Below, piece after piece: positions 52,701-62,640 of a stretch of DNA of 64,000 bases. The first letter of the stretch is position 1. Every line of letters starts with the position of its first letter. The stretch is from assembly GCA_019359245.1 (NCBI GenBank), contig JAHHHR010000005.1, forward strand, positions 186,001 through 250,000, read 5' to 3'. The notes below the pieces were generated by a model. It had not been told where the DNA came from. It was given only the letters and a program-made list of their open reading frames with translations, and ran no database searches. Source of the stretch: Nostoc desertorum CM1-VF14 (GTDB lineage: Bacteria; Cyanobacteriota; Cyanobacteriia; Cyanobacteriales; Nostocaceae). Position numbers and translations under genes: made by a program.

Positions 52701-55439
52701 GGAAGCGATCGCATCAGTCATAGGCGGCAGATAAAGCAAATCTTCAACCCGCTTTCCCTGTAAATTATGGGCAGTATTTGAGAATGATCGCTCGATCTCT
52801 TCTGAAGTAGGTGCGACTGGCAAATCTACGCCTAATTCTGCTAAAGATTGAAGACCAATCTCTAGTGCTTCCAGAAATTGCATCTGTCCGGCATAGGCTT
52901 GAATTTTCACCTCATAGACTTTGATTTTAGCTTCTAGGGTTTTGACATTTTCTAGCACTCGGCTTACTAGTTGCTCCATTTGCTCTAGCCTGCCATTAAG
53001 GTAAGCGGTTTCTGCTGCTAGACTATACAGCGCTAGAGCCAAATCATAGTGAGTCTGCCAGCAATTATCTGCCAACAGGTCTAAACCTGTTTGGAAGTAT
53101 CTTAAAGCAGAGTTATATGCTGTAGAAGCTTTCGCTTTTTCCCCTGCGATCAAATTTAGTTGAGCCAGTTCATCCCGATCTGACTGGGTTTGAATTAGTT
53201 CTTTACCCAAATTGAGTTGATTGGTGATGTCAAAGATATTTTGCTCTCGTTGTTGAGCAGAACTTTGCTGGAGTAGTTGTTTGCCAATTTGCAGATGAAA
53301 ATTTCTCTGTTTTGATTCGGGGATCAAAAAATAAGCTGCTTGCTGAATTCGATCGTGAACAAACTTATATTCAATGACAGGGCAATCGCTAGGGAGTGGT
53401 ACACCCAACTCAACCGATTTGTGAGTATTGCTCAGAGGCAGGATTAACCCTTGAGCGATCGCCACTTTTAAAGTTTGTGCGGTTTCTCGCTGAGATAGTT
53501 CTCCAGCAAATGCTAAGGTTTGCAGATCAAAAGAGTTGCCGATGCAGGCAGCTAGCTGCAACATTTCCTGGGTGTTTTTATTGAGTTTTTGAATCTTAAG
53601 AGCCATCAAATCGACAATATTATCTGTGATCCCCCGCTCCTGAATTTGCTCTATTGACCATTGCCATTTTTTGGTTTGGTGATTAAATTCCAGTAGCCCT
53701 TCAGTGTAGAGAGATTTCAAAAATTCATTCATGAAAAAGGGATTACCACCAGTTTTTCGTTGCACCAGTTCAGCTAAAGACAGGGAATCTTGTGGTTGAC
53801 AGTGCAACGTATCGGCAATGAACTGATTGATATCAGGTAGGCTCAATGGTAAAAGCGAAAGTTGGTTTACCACTCCTCCACCCTGGCGGATTTCCTCTAC
53901 CATTTGCATGAGGGGATGGGCTGCATTAACCTCATTATCCCGGTATGCCCCCATTAACAACAAAGATTGTCTCTTGGTAGCAGTAGCTAGTAGTTGGATC
54001 AACTCCAGCGAGGCATTATCTACCCACTGAAGATCATCCAAAAAAATTACCAGTGGATGTTCTGACTGGGTAAAAACGCGAATAAAATTTTGGAAAACTT
54101 GGTGAAAGCGATTTTGGGCTTCCGGTGGCGGTAATACAGGTAGTTCTGGTTGATTGCCTACAATCAATTCTAATGCTGGAATTACCTGGGTAATAACTCG
54201 ACTATTTGAGCCAAGAGCAGCTAAAAGGTTTTCTCGCCACTGACACAGTTGCACTTCATCTTCAGTCAGCAATTGTTTGATTAGTGACTCTAAGGCTTGT
54301 GCGATCGCAAAGTAAGGGATATTGCGCTGATACTGATCAAATTTACCCGAAACAAAGTATCCTCGTTGTTGTGTAATCGGCTTATAAATTTCCTGCACCA
54401 AAACTGATTTACCAATACCGGAGTATCCTGCTATCAACATCAGCTCAACTTGAGAAGCAGATGTGGGTAAATTAGGGTCATTTTTTCCTGCTATTCTTTC
54501 AAACGCCGTTAATAACATCTCCACCTCCCTTTCTCTGCCATAGAGTTTTTCAGGGATATGAAACTTATCAGAAATATCCTGTTTCCCTAACAAAAAAGGC
54601 TCAATTCGTCCCATGTGTTGTAGTCGATTCAGACACTCTTCTAAATCAGCTTTAATTCCCCAAGCACTTTGATAACGATTTTCTGCTGTTTTTGCTAATA
54701 GTTTCAGAACAATTTCAGAAACTACCACAGGAATTTTTGGATCGACAAAATGGGGTGGAATAGGCTCCAGAGCTAAATGGTGATGAATTAACTCCAGCGC
54801 ATCACTAGATTCAAACGGCAATAGATGAGTCAACAGTTGATAAAAAGTGACACCTAGAGAGTAAAAATCAGTTCGATAGTCCAGAGAACGATTCATTCTG
54901 GCTGTTTGCTCTGGAGATATATAAGCTAGTGTTCCTTCTAATACTGTTGGATTGTTGAGCGTTAATGTTTCTCGCAATAAGGCAGTTGAAATACCAAAGT
55001 CAATAATTTTAAGTTTTTTTGTTTCTAGATTAAAAACAATATTGGATGGATTGATATCCTTATGAATAATATTAGCTGCATGAACTGCACCCAAAGCTTC
55101 AGTAATCTGAATGGCTAACTGCAAAAATTCTGTTAGTGCGAATTTTTTGGTTGCTATAATTTTTGTTAAAGACTCTCCTCCAAAATCCTCTAAAATGATT
55201 ACAAAACTATTTTGATATTGCTGCAAACTATAAGCATGGACAACACCATCCAATGATAAGCTGCGCGTAATTTCGTATTCGAGCTTATAGCGCGTAATTT
55301 CTTCTGGTGTGGGGTAGTCTTTGTTTAAAACCTTGAAAATTACAGGTAAATTATTCTGTTGATTAATTCCCCGATAGACCCGTGAATTAGCACTTTCATG
55401 AATTTTTGTGCAAATTTGATATTTAGGAATTTCCAACAT
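49770..55439 (-). CDS. Ser/Thr kinase-ATPase-GAF-PAS-histidine kinase
   Basis: About 1,889 residues, a giant sensor kinase. N-terminal Ser/Thr kinase (about 1-270) with HKDINPSNIVFN and KIIDFGIS, then an AAA ATPase (about 300-560; LIAGYSGIGKSVLV and LVIFLDDLQWVD), helical repeats (about 700-1290), a GAF domain (about 1340-1500), a PAS domain (about 1530-1650), and a histidine kinase: SYSVSHDLRAPLR (His near 1690), NLLSNAIKYTR, FIRDNGAGFD and GTGIGLAIVQRI. The start at 55439 (MLEIPKYQ) fits family lengths; the ATG at 55463 is also possible. Both kinase modules look intact. The paired response regulator follows 8 bp downstream. Stimulus unknown. Confidence 0.88.
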   Translation of the reverse strand: MLEIPKYQICTKIHESANSRVYRGINQQNNLPVIFKVLNKDYPTPEEITRYKLEYEITRSLSLDGVVHAYSLQQYQNSFVIILEDFGGESLTKIIATKKFALTEFLQLAIQITEALGAVHAANIIHKDINPSNIVFNLETKKLKIIDFGISTALLRETLTLNNPTVLEGTLAYISPEQTARMNRSLDYRTDFYSLGVTFYQLLTHLLPFESSDALELIHHHLALEPIPPHFVDPKIPVVVSEIVLKLLAKTAENRYQSAWGIKADLEECLNRLQHMGRIEPFLLGKQDISDKFHIPEKLYGREREVEMLLTAFERIAGKNDPNLPTSASQVELMLIAGYSGIGKSVLVQEIYKPITQQRGYFVSGKFDQYQRNIPYFAIAQALESLIKQLLTEDEVQLCQWRENLLAALGSNSRVITQVIPALELIVGNQPELPVLPPPEAQNRFHQVFQNFIRVFTQSEHPLVIFLDDLQWVDNASLELIQLLATATKRQSLLLMGAYRDNEVNAAHPLMQMVEEIRQGGGVVNQLSLLPLSLPDINQFIADTLHCQPQDSLSLAELVQRKTGGNPFFMNEFLKSLYTEGLLEFNHQTKKWQWSIEQIQERGITDNIVDLMALKIQKLNKNTQEMLQLAACIGNSFDLQTLAFAGELSQRETAQTLKVAIAQGLILPLSNTHKSVELGVPLPSDCPVIEYKFVHDRIQQAAYFLIPESKQRNFHLQIGKQLLQQSSAQQREQNIFDITNQLNLGKELIQTQSDRDELAQLNLIAGEKAKASTAYNSALRYFQTGLDLLADNCWQTHYDLALALYSLAAETAYLNGRLEQMEQLVSRVLENVKTLEAKIKVYEVKIQAYAGQMQFLEALEIGLQSLAELGVDLPVAPTSEEIERSFSNTAHNLQGKRVEDLLYLPPMTDAIASLSIRLLANLMAPAYQAAPTLFPLIILEMVNLSIKYGNHDLSAFAFAAYSNILGSVLLEIETGYEFVQLALKLLNQSSNLLIRCKTLFMANTSVRFRNVHLKETIKPLQDAYQIGIETGDLEFAGYSILHHCDHCFFTDMPLSELEQKLESYIQVLTQMKESTNANALKVYQQTVLNLMTTSPAPNVLIGEAYDESKELPLLQQANHHKGLFYLYFNKLFLCYYFENFPEAVDNANQAENYPSGGRSNAVFPIFYFYDSLARLMVYPQVNQEEQAAILERVANSQEKMQLWAHHAPMNYLHKWHLVEAERHRVLGEVVEAMDGYDRAIALARENEYLQEESLANELAAKFHLANKRITIAKAYIQEARYGYLRWGATAKVQDLERRYPQLLEPRSQISKTHKLHTTESASSKLEVLDLETVLKASQAIASEILLDQLLTKLMMILIENAGAQTGYLILPTQEKWQIEAMGPIGDEKIAVLQSIPLESISADSTPYLPSALINYVVRTQESIVLNNAIQEGNFQSEPWIVQRQSKSILCAPLLNQGKLAGIVLLENNLTTRAFTPERIEILHLLSTQAAISIDNARLLKQEAELNQSLRAEIAERQRAEKDRDRLIAMLEATTDHVGMADSQGNVFWGNAQFRKLLGISLDAELSNLSISNYHPQWALEIIQNQGIPAAIRDGTWVGETALLGSDGREILVSQMIVAHKATDGSLEYLSTIIRDISTLKVVEAEVRQLNAELEERVIQRTAQLQAANKALEAFSYSVSHDLRAPLRAIAGFSRMLQEDYGKQLDSEGNRYLKIVRENAKRMGELIDDLLNLSRLDRKEISRQPVLLNEMIQKVLSDLALEMKGRQIEFAIADLPICQADLSLLKQVWINLLSNAIKYTRYKSPACIEVGYEIMDGEGVYFIRDNGAGFDMRYADNLFGVFQRLHREQEFAGTGIGLAIVQRIIQRHGGRIWAEAAIDQGATFYFTLQG

Positions 55440-55706
55440 GGTTAAAATGCCTGTAATTATCACATAAAATTTTAGATTTTGAAGTTTGAATTTTAGATTA
55501 AATAATTCAAACTTCCAACTTAAAAAAGTTTCAAAATAAGTAGATTAAAATATGAGTAAAAAACTAAAATTTAAAATACAAAATTATTTACTCAGAACCA
55601 CAGCCTTGAAGCATAGAGACAATCTAAAATTTAAAATCTAAAATTGCTTGACTCACCAGCCTAATTATACAAGTTTACTCAATAGTTACCAGGGAGATTG
55701 TGGGGT

Positions 55707-57863
55707 ATGAATGAACCTTTGAACGTCCTAATTATTGAAGATTCGGAGGAGGATACCATGTTATTGCTCCATGAATTGCGTTGCGGTGGTTTCAATCCGA
55801 TCTGGGAGCGTGTGCAAACGGACAAAGAGCTACGAATAGCGCTCAACAGCCGGACTTGGGATGTGATGATTTCAGATTACCGACTGCCGGGATTTAATGC
55901 TTCTGCGGCTCTGGAAATAGCAAAGCAGAGCCAGAAAGATATCCCTTTCATTCTGGTTTCCGGCACAATTGGCGAAGTACTTGCTGTGGAAATGATGAAA
56001 GCGGGTGCGAATGACTATGTCATGAAGGATAACTTAAATCGATTGCCAGAAGCAGTGCGTCGAGAACTTCGGGATGCACAGGTGCGGGCGGAACGCAAAC
56101 AAGCTCAAAAGCTGCTACGAACATTAGCTTCTAATATACCCGGCATGATTTACAGCTTTGTTCAGCATTCTGATGGTTCTACTGCCTTTGATTACGTCAG
56201 TTTTGGTTGTCTGGATCTTTTAGAGTTAACGCCAGATCAAATTTTAGAAAATCCCTCTCTTTGCTTTGAACAAATTCATCTTGATGATCGTCCAGGATAT
56301 TATGCAGCAGGCAAGGAGAGCGCTCAAACCTTAAAACCATTCTCTCACGAGTGGCGATTAGTTACACCCTCCGGCAAACTCAAGTGGGTACAGGCAAGCG
56401 CTCGTCCAGAATGTCGAGAAAATGAAGAGATTGTTTGGTATGGTGTTTTATTAGATGTGAGCGAACGACAAGCTGCGCTGCGCGATCGCAAACAAGCACA
56501 AGAGTTAATTATCCACAACGCTTTACACGATCCTTTGACGGATTTACCAAATCGCACACTTTTGGTAGAGCGGCTAGAATTAGCTATTAACCGAGCTAAA
56601 CGACTAGAAAATTATCGTTATGCCGTCTTGTTTCTAGACTTAGACAGATTTAAAGTGATCAATGACAGTCTAGGACACCTAGCTGGAGATGAACTGTTAA
56701 AGAATACTGCTCACAAGCTAAAAACTCATCTGCGGGACGTTGATTTAGTCGCTCGAATCGGTGGTGACGAATTCGTAGTTTTGCTGGAAGATATTCCTGA
56801 TATTGAAAAAGCTATTCAAATTACTGAGCGTATCCTTGCAGATTTTCAGACACCGTTGATACTTAATGATGCTGAGGTAGTGGTCAGTACAAGCATCGGT
56901 ATTGTTTTAGGAACAAACAGCTACTCTCAAGCCTCTGATTTACTCCGAGATGCCGATATTGCTATGTATCGAGCCAAAGCTCAAAAGGCAAATTCATACA
57001 AAATTTTTGATGTCAAAATGCACACTCAAGCCGTAAATAGGCTAACTCTAGAAACCGATATTCGTAAAGCTATCGAAAGAGAAGAGTTTATTATATATTA
57101 TCAGCCAATTGTTGACATCCTTGACGATGCTTACGGCGAACAAAGTGCAGGTCGGCTGATTGGATTTGAAGCATTGCTGCGCTGGCAACACCCGACTCGT
57201 GGGTTAGTTTTACCGAATGAATTTGTCTCTATCGCGGAAGAAACTGGGCTGATTGTGCAACTTGATAGTTGGGTACTCTACAAAGCTTGTCAACAACTAG
57301 CAAACTGGAAAACAAAGTTCGCTACTCGCTTTCCAATCAAGATTAGTATTAACCTTTCTGCTCAAGATATTCGCCAAGGTAGCTTAATCGAAGACATCGA
57401 TCAAATACTAGCTCAAACAAATTTAGAAGGTGACTGCATAACTCTAGAAATTACTGAAAGTATGCTAATTGAGAATATTAGTAATACAATTGATTTATTA
57501 AGCCAATTAAAATCTAAAAAAATTCAGATTAGTATTGATGACTTTGGTACTGGTTATTCATCGCTCAATTATCTTCATCGTTTACCTGCTGATAATTTGA
57601 AGATTGATCGCTCTTTTGTGAGTCAGATGCAACAAGGAAACCGCAATTATCAGGTGGTTAATACTATCATTGCTTTAAGCAATCAACTTGGATTAGCTGT
57701 TGTTGCAGAAGGTATAGAAACGCCTCAGCAACTTCAATGGTTACAGCAACTTGGATGCGAATTGGGCCAAGGATACCTATTTTCTAAACCCCTAACCCAC
57801 CAGGCAGCAGAAGCACTTCTGGCAAGTAAAACTTTGTATTTATGCTCTGATTATTGCAGCTAA
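55707..57863 (+). CDS. REC-PAS-GGDEF-EAL cyclic-di-GMP protein
   Basis: About 718 residues from ATG 55707, with GTG 55698 less likely. Receiver (about 5-125: VLIIEDSEEDTMLLL, with Asp in VMISDYRLPGF), PAS (about 140-260), GGDEF (about 290-440; the active RIGGDEFVVL, with RDVD five residues upstream as an RxxD inhibitory site) and EAL (about 460-700; FEALLRWQHP, SLNYLHRLPADNLKIDRSF, DDFGTGYSS). Both catalytic motifs look complete, so it could make and degrade cyclic-di-GMP. The neighbour kinase at 49770 runs in the opposite direction, so partnership is only suggested by place. Confidence 0.92.
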   Translation: MNEPLNVLIIEDSEEDTMLLLHELRCGGFNPIWERVQTDKELRIALNSRTWDVMISDYRLPGFNASAALEIAKQSQKDIPFILVSGTIGEVLAVEMMKAGANDYVMKDNLNRLPEAVRRELRDAQVRAERKQAQKLLRTLASNIPGMIYSFVQHSDGSTAFDYVSFGCLDLLELTPDQILENPSLCFEQIHLDDRPGYYAAGKESAQTLKPFSHEWRLVTPSGKLKWVQASARPECRENEEIVWYGVLLDVSERQAALRDRKQAQELIIHNALHDPLTDLPNRTLLVERLELAINRAKRLENYRYAVLFLDLDRFKVINDSLGHLAGDELLKNTAHKLKTHLRDVDLVARIGGDEFVVLLEDIPDIEKAIQITERILADFQTPLILNDAEVVVSTSIGIVLGTNSYSQASDLLRDADIAMYRAKAQKANSYKIFDVKMHTQAVNRLTLETDIRKAIEREEFIIYYQPIVDILDDAYGEQSAGRLIGFEALLRWQHPTRGLVLPNEFVSIAEETGLIVQLDSWVLYKACQQLANWKTKFATRFPIKISINLSAQDIRQGSLIEDIDQILAQTNLEGDCITLEITESMLIENISNTIDLLSQLKSKKIQISIDDFGTGYSSLNYLHRLPADNLKIDRSFVSQMQQGNRNYQVVNTIIALSNQLGLAVVAEGIETPQQLQWLQQLGCELGQGYLFSKPLTHQAAEALLASKTLYLCSDYCS

Positions 57864-58111
57864 ATAATAAACAACTAGCATATTAGTAGATTTTATGCAA
57901 TAAATTTTTTGACCAACTTGGGTTACTGCATTTCTGGCAATTGAGTATTTATGATCAGCAAATCAATAATTATGGATATAAAATATTCATGATAAATTAT
58001 AGCTTTACGTACTATATAAGTTAATAATTAGCCTCTAGCAAAAGAGGTTTTTAAAAATAAAATAAATCTATCTATAGATAAATTACCAAAATTTGCAAAC
58101 TAGCTTAGGTT
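57864..58111. other. Intergenic, no gene seen
   Basis: AT-rich spacer between two plus-strand signalling genes; no RNA or terminator recognised. Confidence 0.4.
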
Positions 58112-61100
58112 ATGTACAGCCTCTGCAATAAGTATTGGTTGTTCTCAGACATTTTCATGCCCCACATTCATTATTCCCGGTTACTACATTATGGCAATGT
58201 TGTATTAATTGTCGCACTTGCATTAGTGCTAATGCTGATGCTAGACCCCTGGTTAAGCATGAGTGGAAGTCCTTTTTTGCTGTTTTTTAGCGCTGTGATA
58301 GTGAGTGGTTGGTATGGTGGTTTGAAGTCAGGGCTGTTAGCAACTTGCTTGTCTGCGTTACTGAGCAATTACTTTTTTCTCCCCCCAGCTTATGAGTTGA
58401 GTTTTGACCTACCCAATTTTGTGCGGATTGGGTTGTTTACATTACAAGGGTTACTCTCTAGTATCTTATGTGAGGCATTAAAGACTGCTAAAAGCCGGGC
58501 TGATGGAAATCTACAAAAGCTGAGAGTTAGTGAAGAGCGATTTAGATTAGGGTTAAGTAGTTCAGATATCGTGATCTTTCAGCAGGATCGCAATTTGCGA
58601 TATCAGTGGATTCATAATCCTCAAGGTCTAGATACTGCTGAGGAAATGTTAGGTAAGTCTGATGATGACTTATTTCCAGCTTTAGTAGCAGAGCAATTGA
58701 GAGCAATTAAGCTAAAGGTAATAGAAACTGGTGTTTCAACACGTAAAGAGGTTTATCTAACAATTTGTGGAGAAGACCGCTATTATGATTTGCTGATTGA
58801 ACCGCTAAGAAATGCAGACAATAGCATTCAGGGTATTACCTGTGCAGGCGTGAATATTACAGAGCGCAAGCAGGCTGAAGAAAGGCTTCGCTATATAGCC
58901 CAAATTAGTAGTTTTCTCTCCACTTCGCTAGATTACGAAGAAACCTTAGAACAAATCGCCAAAATCTCAGTTCCCCAATTAGCTGATTGGTGTAGCGTTG
59001 ATATTTTAAATGAAGATAATTCCATTCGCCGCTTACCCATTGCCTATGCAGACCCATCTAAAGCAGAGTTGGCGCGTAAACTTCAGCAGTATGTGCCAGA
59101 TTACAAAGGTGCAAGTGCAATTACTAGAGTACTGCAAACCGGGCAAAGCGAATTAATCTCAGAGGTATCTGACTCGCTATTAGTGGCAAGTACTCAGAAT
59201 CAGCAACACTTGGAACTTGTTCGGCAATTGGGGATGAAGTCTGTAATGATTGTGCCGTTAATCACACAAGGTCGAGTCCTCGGCACTATTAGCTTTGTCA
59301 CCGCAGAATCAAACCGTCGTTACGATCGCACTGACCTAACTTTAGCAACAGATATTAGCCATCGTGCTGCCTTAGCAGTGGAAAATGCCCGACTTTATGG
59401 AGATATCCACCAGACTTTAGTTCATTATGCCGAATCTCTATCTCTTCTAGATGCGCTCTTAGAAGTTGCTCCCGTTGCCGTATGCTTTTTGGATCGGGAA
59501 CTGCGATATATCCGAATTAATCAAGTTTTTGCTGACATTAATGGTTTGACCATAGAAGAACATCTAGGGCGCAAATTTGGCGAAGTGTTGCCAGCGATGG
59601 CGGTTGAGTTTGAGCTACACTTACAGCGCGTGTTGAATACTGGAGAACCCCTGCTGAATGTAGAAATCAGTGGTAAGACAAGGGAACAACCAGAACGTTA
59701 CGGCCACTGGCTGGGCAATTATTACCCGGTCAACAACGCAATGGGCGAAACGGTAGGAATCGGGATTATTTTGGCAGATGTGACAGCAGCAAAGCAAACA
59801 GAAGTTGCCTTGCGAGAAAGCGAAGAAAGGTTCCGGGCAATGTTCAACCAGGCAGCTGTGGGCATTACTCTGGTAGCGTTGGATGGACAATTTATTCAGG
59901 TTAATCCTGCCCTCTGTGAGATTACAGGATACAGCCATGAAGAATTAATTCAAATAAACTTTCAAGATATTACCCACCATGACGACGTAGAAATTGATTG
60001 GGAAAATGCTCGGCAAGTTTTAGCAAAAGAAATTAGTGGTTATTCCCTAGAGAAGCGCTACATCCGCAAAGATGGTTCCATTCTTTGGGTAAACCTAACT
60101 TCATCAGCAGTTTGGGATGCTAACGGACTTCCAAAGTATGCATTAGGTATTGTTGAAGATATTAGCGATCGCAAACGAGTTGAAACCACACAACAGTTTT
60201 TAGTCGAAGCCAGCACCTTACTCGCTGCCTCATTAGATTATGAAATCACCTTAGAAAGTGTGGCTAATTTAGCAGTTCCTACCTTAGCTGACTGGTGTAT
60301 TGTAGATGTTTTCCAGGAAGATTGGTCAAGTAAACAAATTGCGATCGCAATTGCCGATCCCACAAAGCTAAATATTTTAGACGAAATCCGACGGCGTTAT
60401 CGACCCAAAGCCAGAGCCAAACAGCTTTTACAGCAGCTAAAACTAGGAATATCTGCCTTTTACTCCGAATTATCTGACTCCAATCTTGTACAGATGGCTC
60501 AAGATGAGGAACACCTGCAATTACTGCGAAGCCTGGGTATTTGTTCTTTAATGGTGATTCCAGTCCGTTCCCGTGGGCAATTATTTGGGGCAATATCTTT
60601 TTTCACAGCCGAGTCAGGCCGGCACTACAAACAAACAGACCTGGCCTTAGCAGAGGATATTGCTCGTCGGGCTGCAACAGCCATCGATAACGCCAGACTA
60701 TATCAAGAAACTCAACAGGCAAAACAGGCAGCTGAAAGGTCAGTCAATCGCACGGTACTTTTACAAAGAATAACTGCTGCCCTCTCGGAAGCACTAACTC
60801 CCCAACAGGTGGCTGATGTAGTTGTGAACCAAGGAATTGCTGCCTTGCAAGCCACTGCTGGTTCTGTTGTCTTAGTTACTGAAGGAGGTACTACCCTAAA
60901 AGTTGTGCAAGCAATTGGCTATCCACAATCACTTATAAATGCTTGGGCAAGTTTTCCCATCACTGCACCTAACCAGATAGCGGAAACAGTCAGAACTAAG
61001 CAGCCGATTTTTGTAGAAAATTTAGCAGCCATGATTGCAAAATATCCCAACCTAGCAGATGTTGTGGCTCTCACGGAGAATAATGCCTGGGCTTGCATTC

Positions 61101-62416
61101 CATTGATAGCAGAAGGCAAAGTAATCGGGGCATTAGGATTAAGCTTTGCCACTGAACAAGTATTTAATGAAGAAGACCAGGGATTTATGTTGACACTGGG
61201 ACAGCAGTGTGGTCAAGCGATCGCCCGCGCTCAACTTTACGAAGCTGAAAAGACTGCCAGGGCGCAAGCCGAGACAGCCAACCGCATTAAAGATGAATTC
61301 CTCGCTGTTCTTTCCCATGAACTTAGAACTCCCCTGAATCCGATTTTAGGATGGGCAAAGTTACTCAGAACCCGCAAGTTTGACGAAGCCACTAGAGTGC
61401 GGGCATTGGAAACAATAGAGCGCAATGCCAAGTTACAAACTCAACTTATTGGAGATTTACTTGATGTTTCGCGGATTTTACAAGGTAAAGTCAGGTTAAA
61501 TCTCTATGCAGTGGATTTGAAAGTAGCGATCGCATCTGCGCTAGAAACGGTGCGTTTAGCAGCAGAAGCCAAGTCAATTGAAATTAAAACGGTGCTAAGT
61601 CCTGATATTGGCAAAGTTCTGGGTGATGGCGATCGCTTGCAACAAGTAATGTGGAATCTCCTCTCTAATGCCGTTAAATTTACACCCACAGAGGGATTTG
61701 TAGAAGTCCGCTTAGAACAAGTTGGGTTAGATGCTCAAATCCAGGTGATTGATACAGGTAAGGGAATCATCCCGGAATTTTTGCCCTACGTCTTTGATTA
61801 CTTTCGGCAAGCAGATGCTAAGACAACCAGAGTATTTGGCGGATTGGGATTGGGACTAGCAATTGTACGTCATCTAGTAGAACTTCACGGTGGTACAGTT
61901 CAGGCAGAGAGTCTAGGAGAAGGACAGGGGGCTACCTTTACAGTCAGACTACCTTTGCTCAAAAATTCTGAGTTACGAGTTGAGAGTACTGAGGCTTCTC
62001 AACCAGAACTCAACACTGAAGACACATTACTTTCTGGAGTGCAAATCCTGCTTGTAGACGATCAAGCTGATGTGCGAGAGTTTTTTAGCTTTGCGCTAGA
62101 ACAATATGGCGCAACTGTAACAGTAGCCGAATCAGCAAGTGAAGCGCTGGAAATACTAATGCAATCAAAGCCAGATATCCTGTTAAGCGATATTGGAATG
62201 CCCTTAATGGATGGCTATATGCTGCTGCGCGAGGTAAGAAAATTACCACCAGATCAAAACGGGCAAATTCCTGCGATCGCATTGACTGCTTATGCTGGAG
62301 AAATCAACTACAACCAAGCAATGGCAGCAGGATTTCAAAAACACCTACCTAAACCCGTCGATCCATCAGAATTAGCTAGTGCGATCGTTAATCTTATCGG
62401 GCAGAATCAATCTTGA
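58112..62416 (+). CDS. Hybrid histidine kinase (DUF4118-PAS/GAF-HK-REC)
   Basis: A 1,434-residue sensor. Four membrane helices of the DUF4118 kind occupy about residues 28-120. PAS and GAF domains alternate to about residue 1030: two PAS-PAC segments (residues about 150-250 and 480-580, 580-700), GAF (260-430, 690-880, 900-1035). HisKA: LAVLSHELRTPLNPILGW, His near 1067; HATPase follows (NLLSNAVKFTPTEG, GLGLGLAIVRHLVELHGG). A C-terminal receiver has VDDQADVREFF and Asp in ILLSDIGMPLMDGYML near 1359. It is a hybrid kinase with its own receiver and no phosphotransfer domain; a partner is likely elsewhere. Confidence 0.88.
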   Translation: MYSLCNKYWLFSDIFMPHIHYSRLLHYGNVVLIVALALVLMLMLDPWLSMSGSPFLLFFSAVIVSGWYGGLKSGLLATCLSALLSNYFFLPPAYELSFDLPNFVRIGLFTLQGLLSSILCEALKTAKSRADGNLQKLRVSEERFRLGLSSSDIVIFQQDRNLRYQWIHNPQGLDTAEEMLGKSDDDLFPALVAEQLRAIKLKVIETGVSTRKEVYLTICGEDRYYDLLIEPLRNADNSIQGITCAGVNITERKQAEERLRYIAQISSFLSTSLDYEETLEQIAKISVPQLADWCSVDILNEDNSIRRLPIAYADPSKAELARKLQQYVPDYKGASAITRVLQTGQSELISEVSDSLLVASTQNQQHLELVRQLGMKSVMIVPLITQGRVLGTISFVTAESNRRYDRTDLTLATDISHRAALAVENARLYGDIHQTLVHYAESLSLLDALLEVAPVAVCFLDRELRYIRINQVFADINGLTIEEHLGRKFGEVLPAMAVEFELHLQRVLNTGEPLLNVEISGKTREQPERYGHWLGNYYPVNNAMGETVGIGIILADVTAAKQTEVALRESEERFRAMFNQAAVGITLVALDGQFIQVNPALCEITGYSHEELIQINFQDITHHDDVEIDWENARQVLAKEISGYSLEKRYIRKDGSILWVNLTSSAVWDANGLPKYALGIVEDISDRKRVETTQQFLVEASTLLAASLDYEITLESVANLAVPTLADWCIVDVFQEDWSSKQIAIAIADPTKLNILDEIRRRYRPKARAKQLLQQLKLGISAFYSELSDSNLVQMAQDEEHLQLLRSLGICSLMVIPVRSRGQLFGAISFFTAESGRHYKQTDLALAEDIARRAATAIDNARLYQETQQAKQAAERSVNRTVLLQRITAALSEALTPQQVADVVVNQGIAALQATAGSVVLVTEGGTTLKVVQAIGYPQSLINAWASFPITAPNQIAETVRTKQPIFVENLAAMIAKYPNLADVVALTENNAWACIPLIAEGKVIGALGLSFATEQVFNEEDQGFMLTLGQQCGQAIARAQLYEAEKTARAQAETANRIKDEFLAVLSHELRTPLNPILGWAKLLRTRKFDEATRVRALETIERNAKLQTQLIGDLLDVSRILQGKVRLNLYAVDLKVAIASALETVRLAAEAKSIEIKTVLSPDIGKVLGDGDRLQQVMWNLLSNAVKFTPTEGFVEVRLEQVGLDAQIQVIDTGKGIIPEFLPYVFDYFRQADAKTTRVFGGLGLGLAIVRHLVELHGGTVQAESLGEGQGATFTVRLPLLKNSELRVESTEASQPELNTEDTLLSGVQILLVDDQADVREFFSFALEQYGATVTVAESASEALEILMQSKPDILLSDIGMPLMDGYMLLREVRKLPPDQNGQIPAIALTAYAGEINYNQAMAAGFQKHLPKPVDPSELASAIVNLIGQNQS

Positions 62417-62640
62417 AGCAGACAGGAGGAATTGTTCAAAGAAGAGGAAAAGGGGCAGGGGAGAAAGATAGATACTGAAATTCTCCTGCAAGAAGGGTTT
62501 CAAAGCAAGTAAATTTATTTACGCCCAAAAGCAAAAAGATTTATTTCTAGCAAAAAGTGCCACGAGAAATAATGTGTCAAAAGTTTCAGAGCAAATAAAT
62601 TTATTTATGGGGTTTTCCTCCTGCCCCCCTGCCTCTTCAG
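62417..62640. other. Intergenic with a direct repeat
   Basis: Two imperfect copies, CAAAGCAAGTAAATTTATTT (about 62501-62520) and CAGAGCAAATAAATTTATTT (about 62588-62607), about 87 bp apart, plus G-rich short repeats near 62450. Convergent gene ends; no ORF. Confidence 0.4.
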
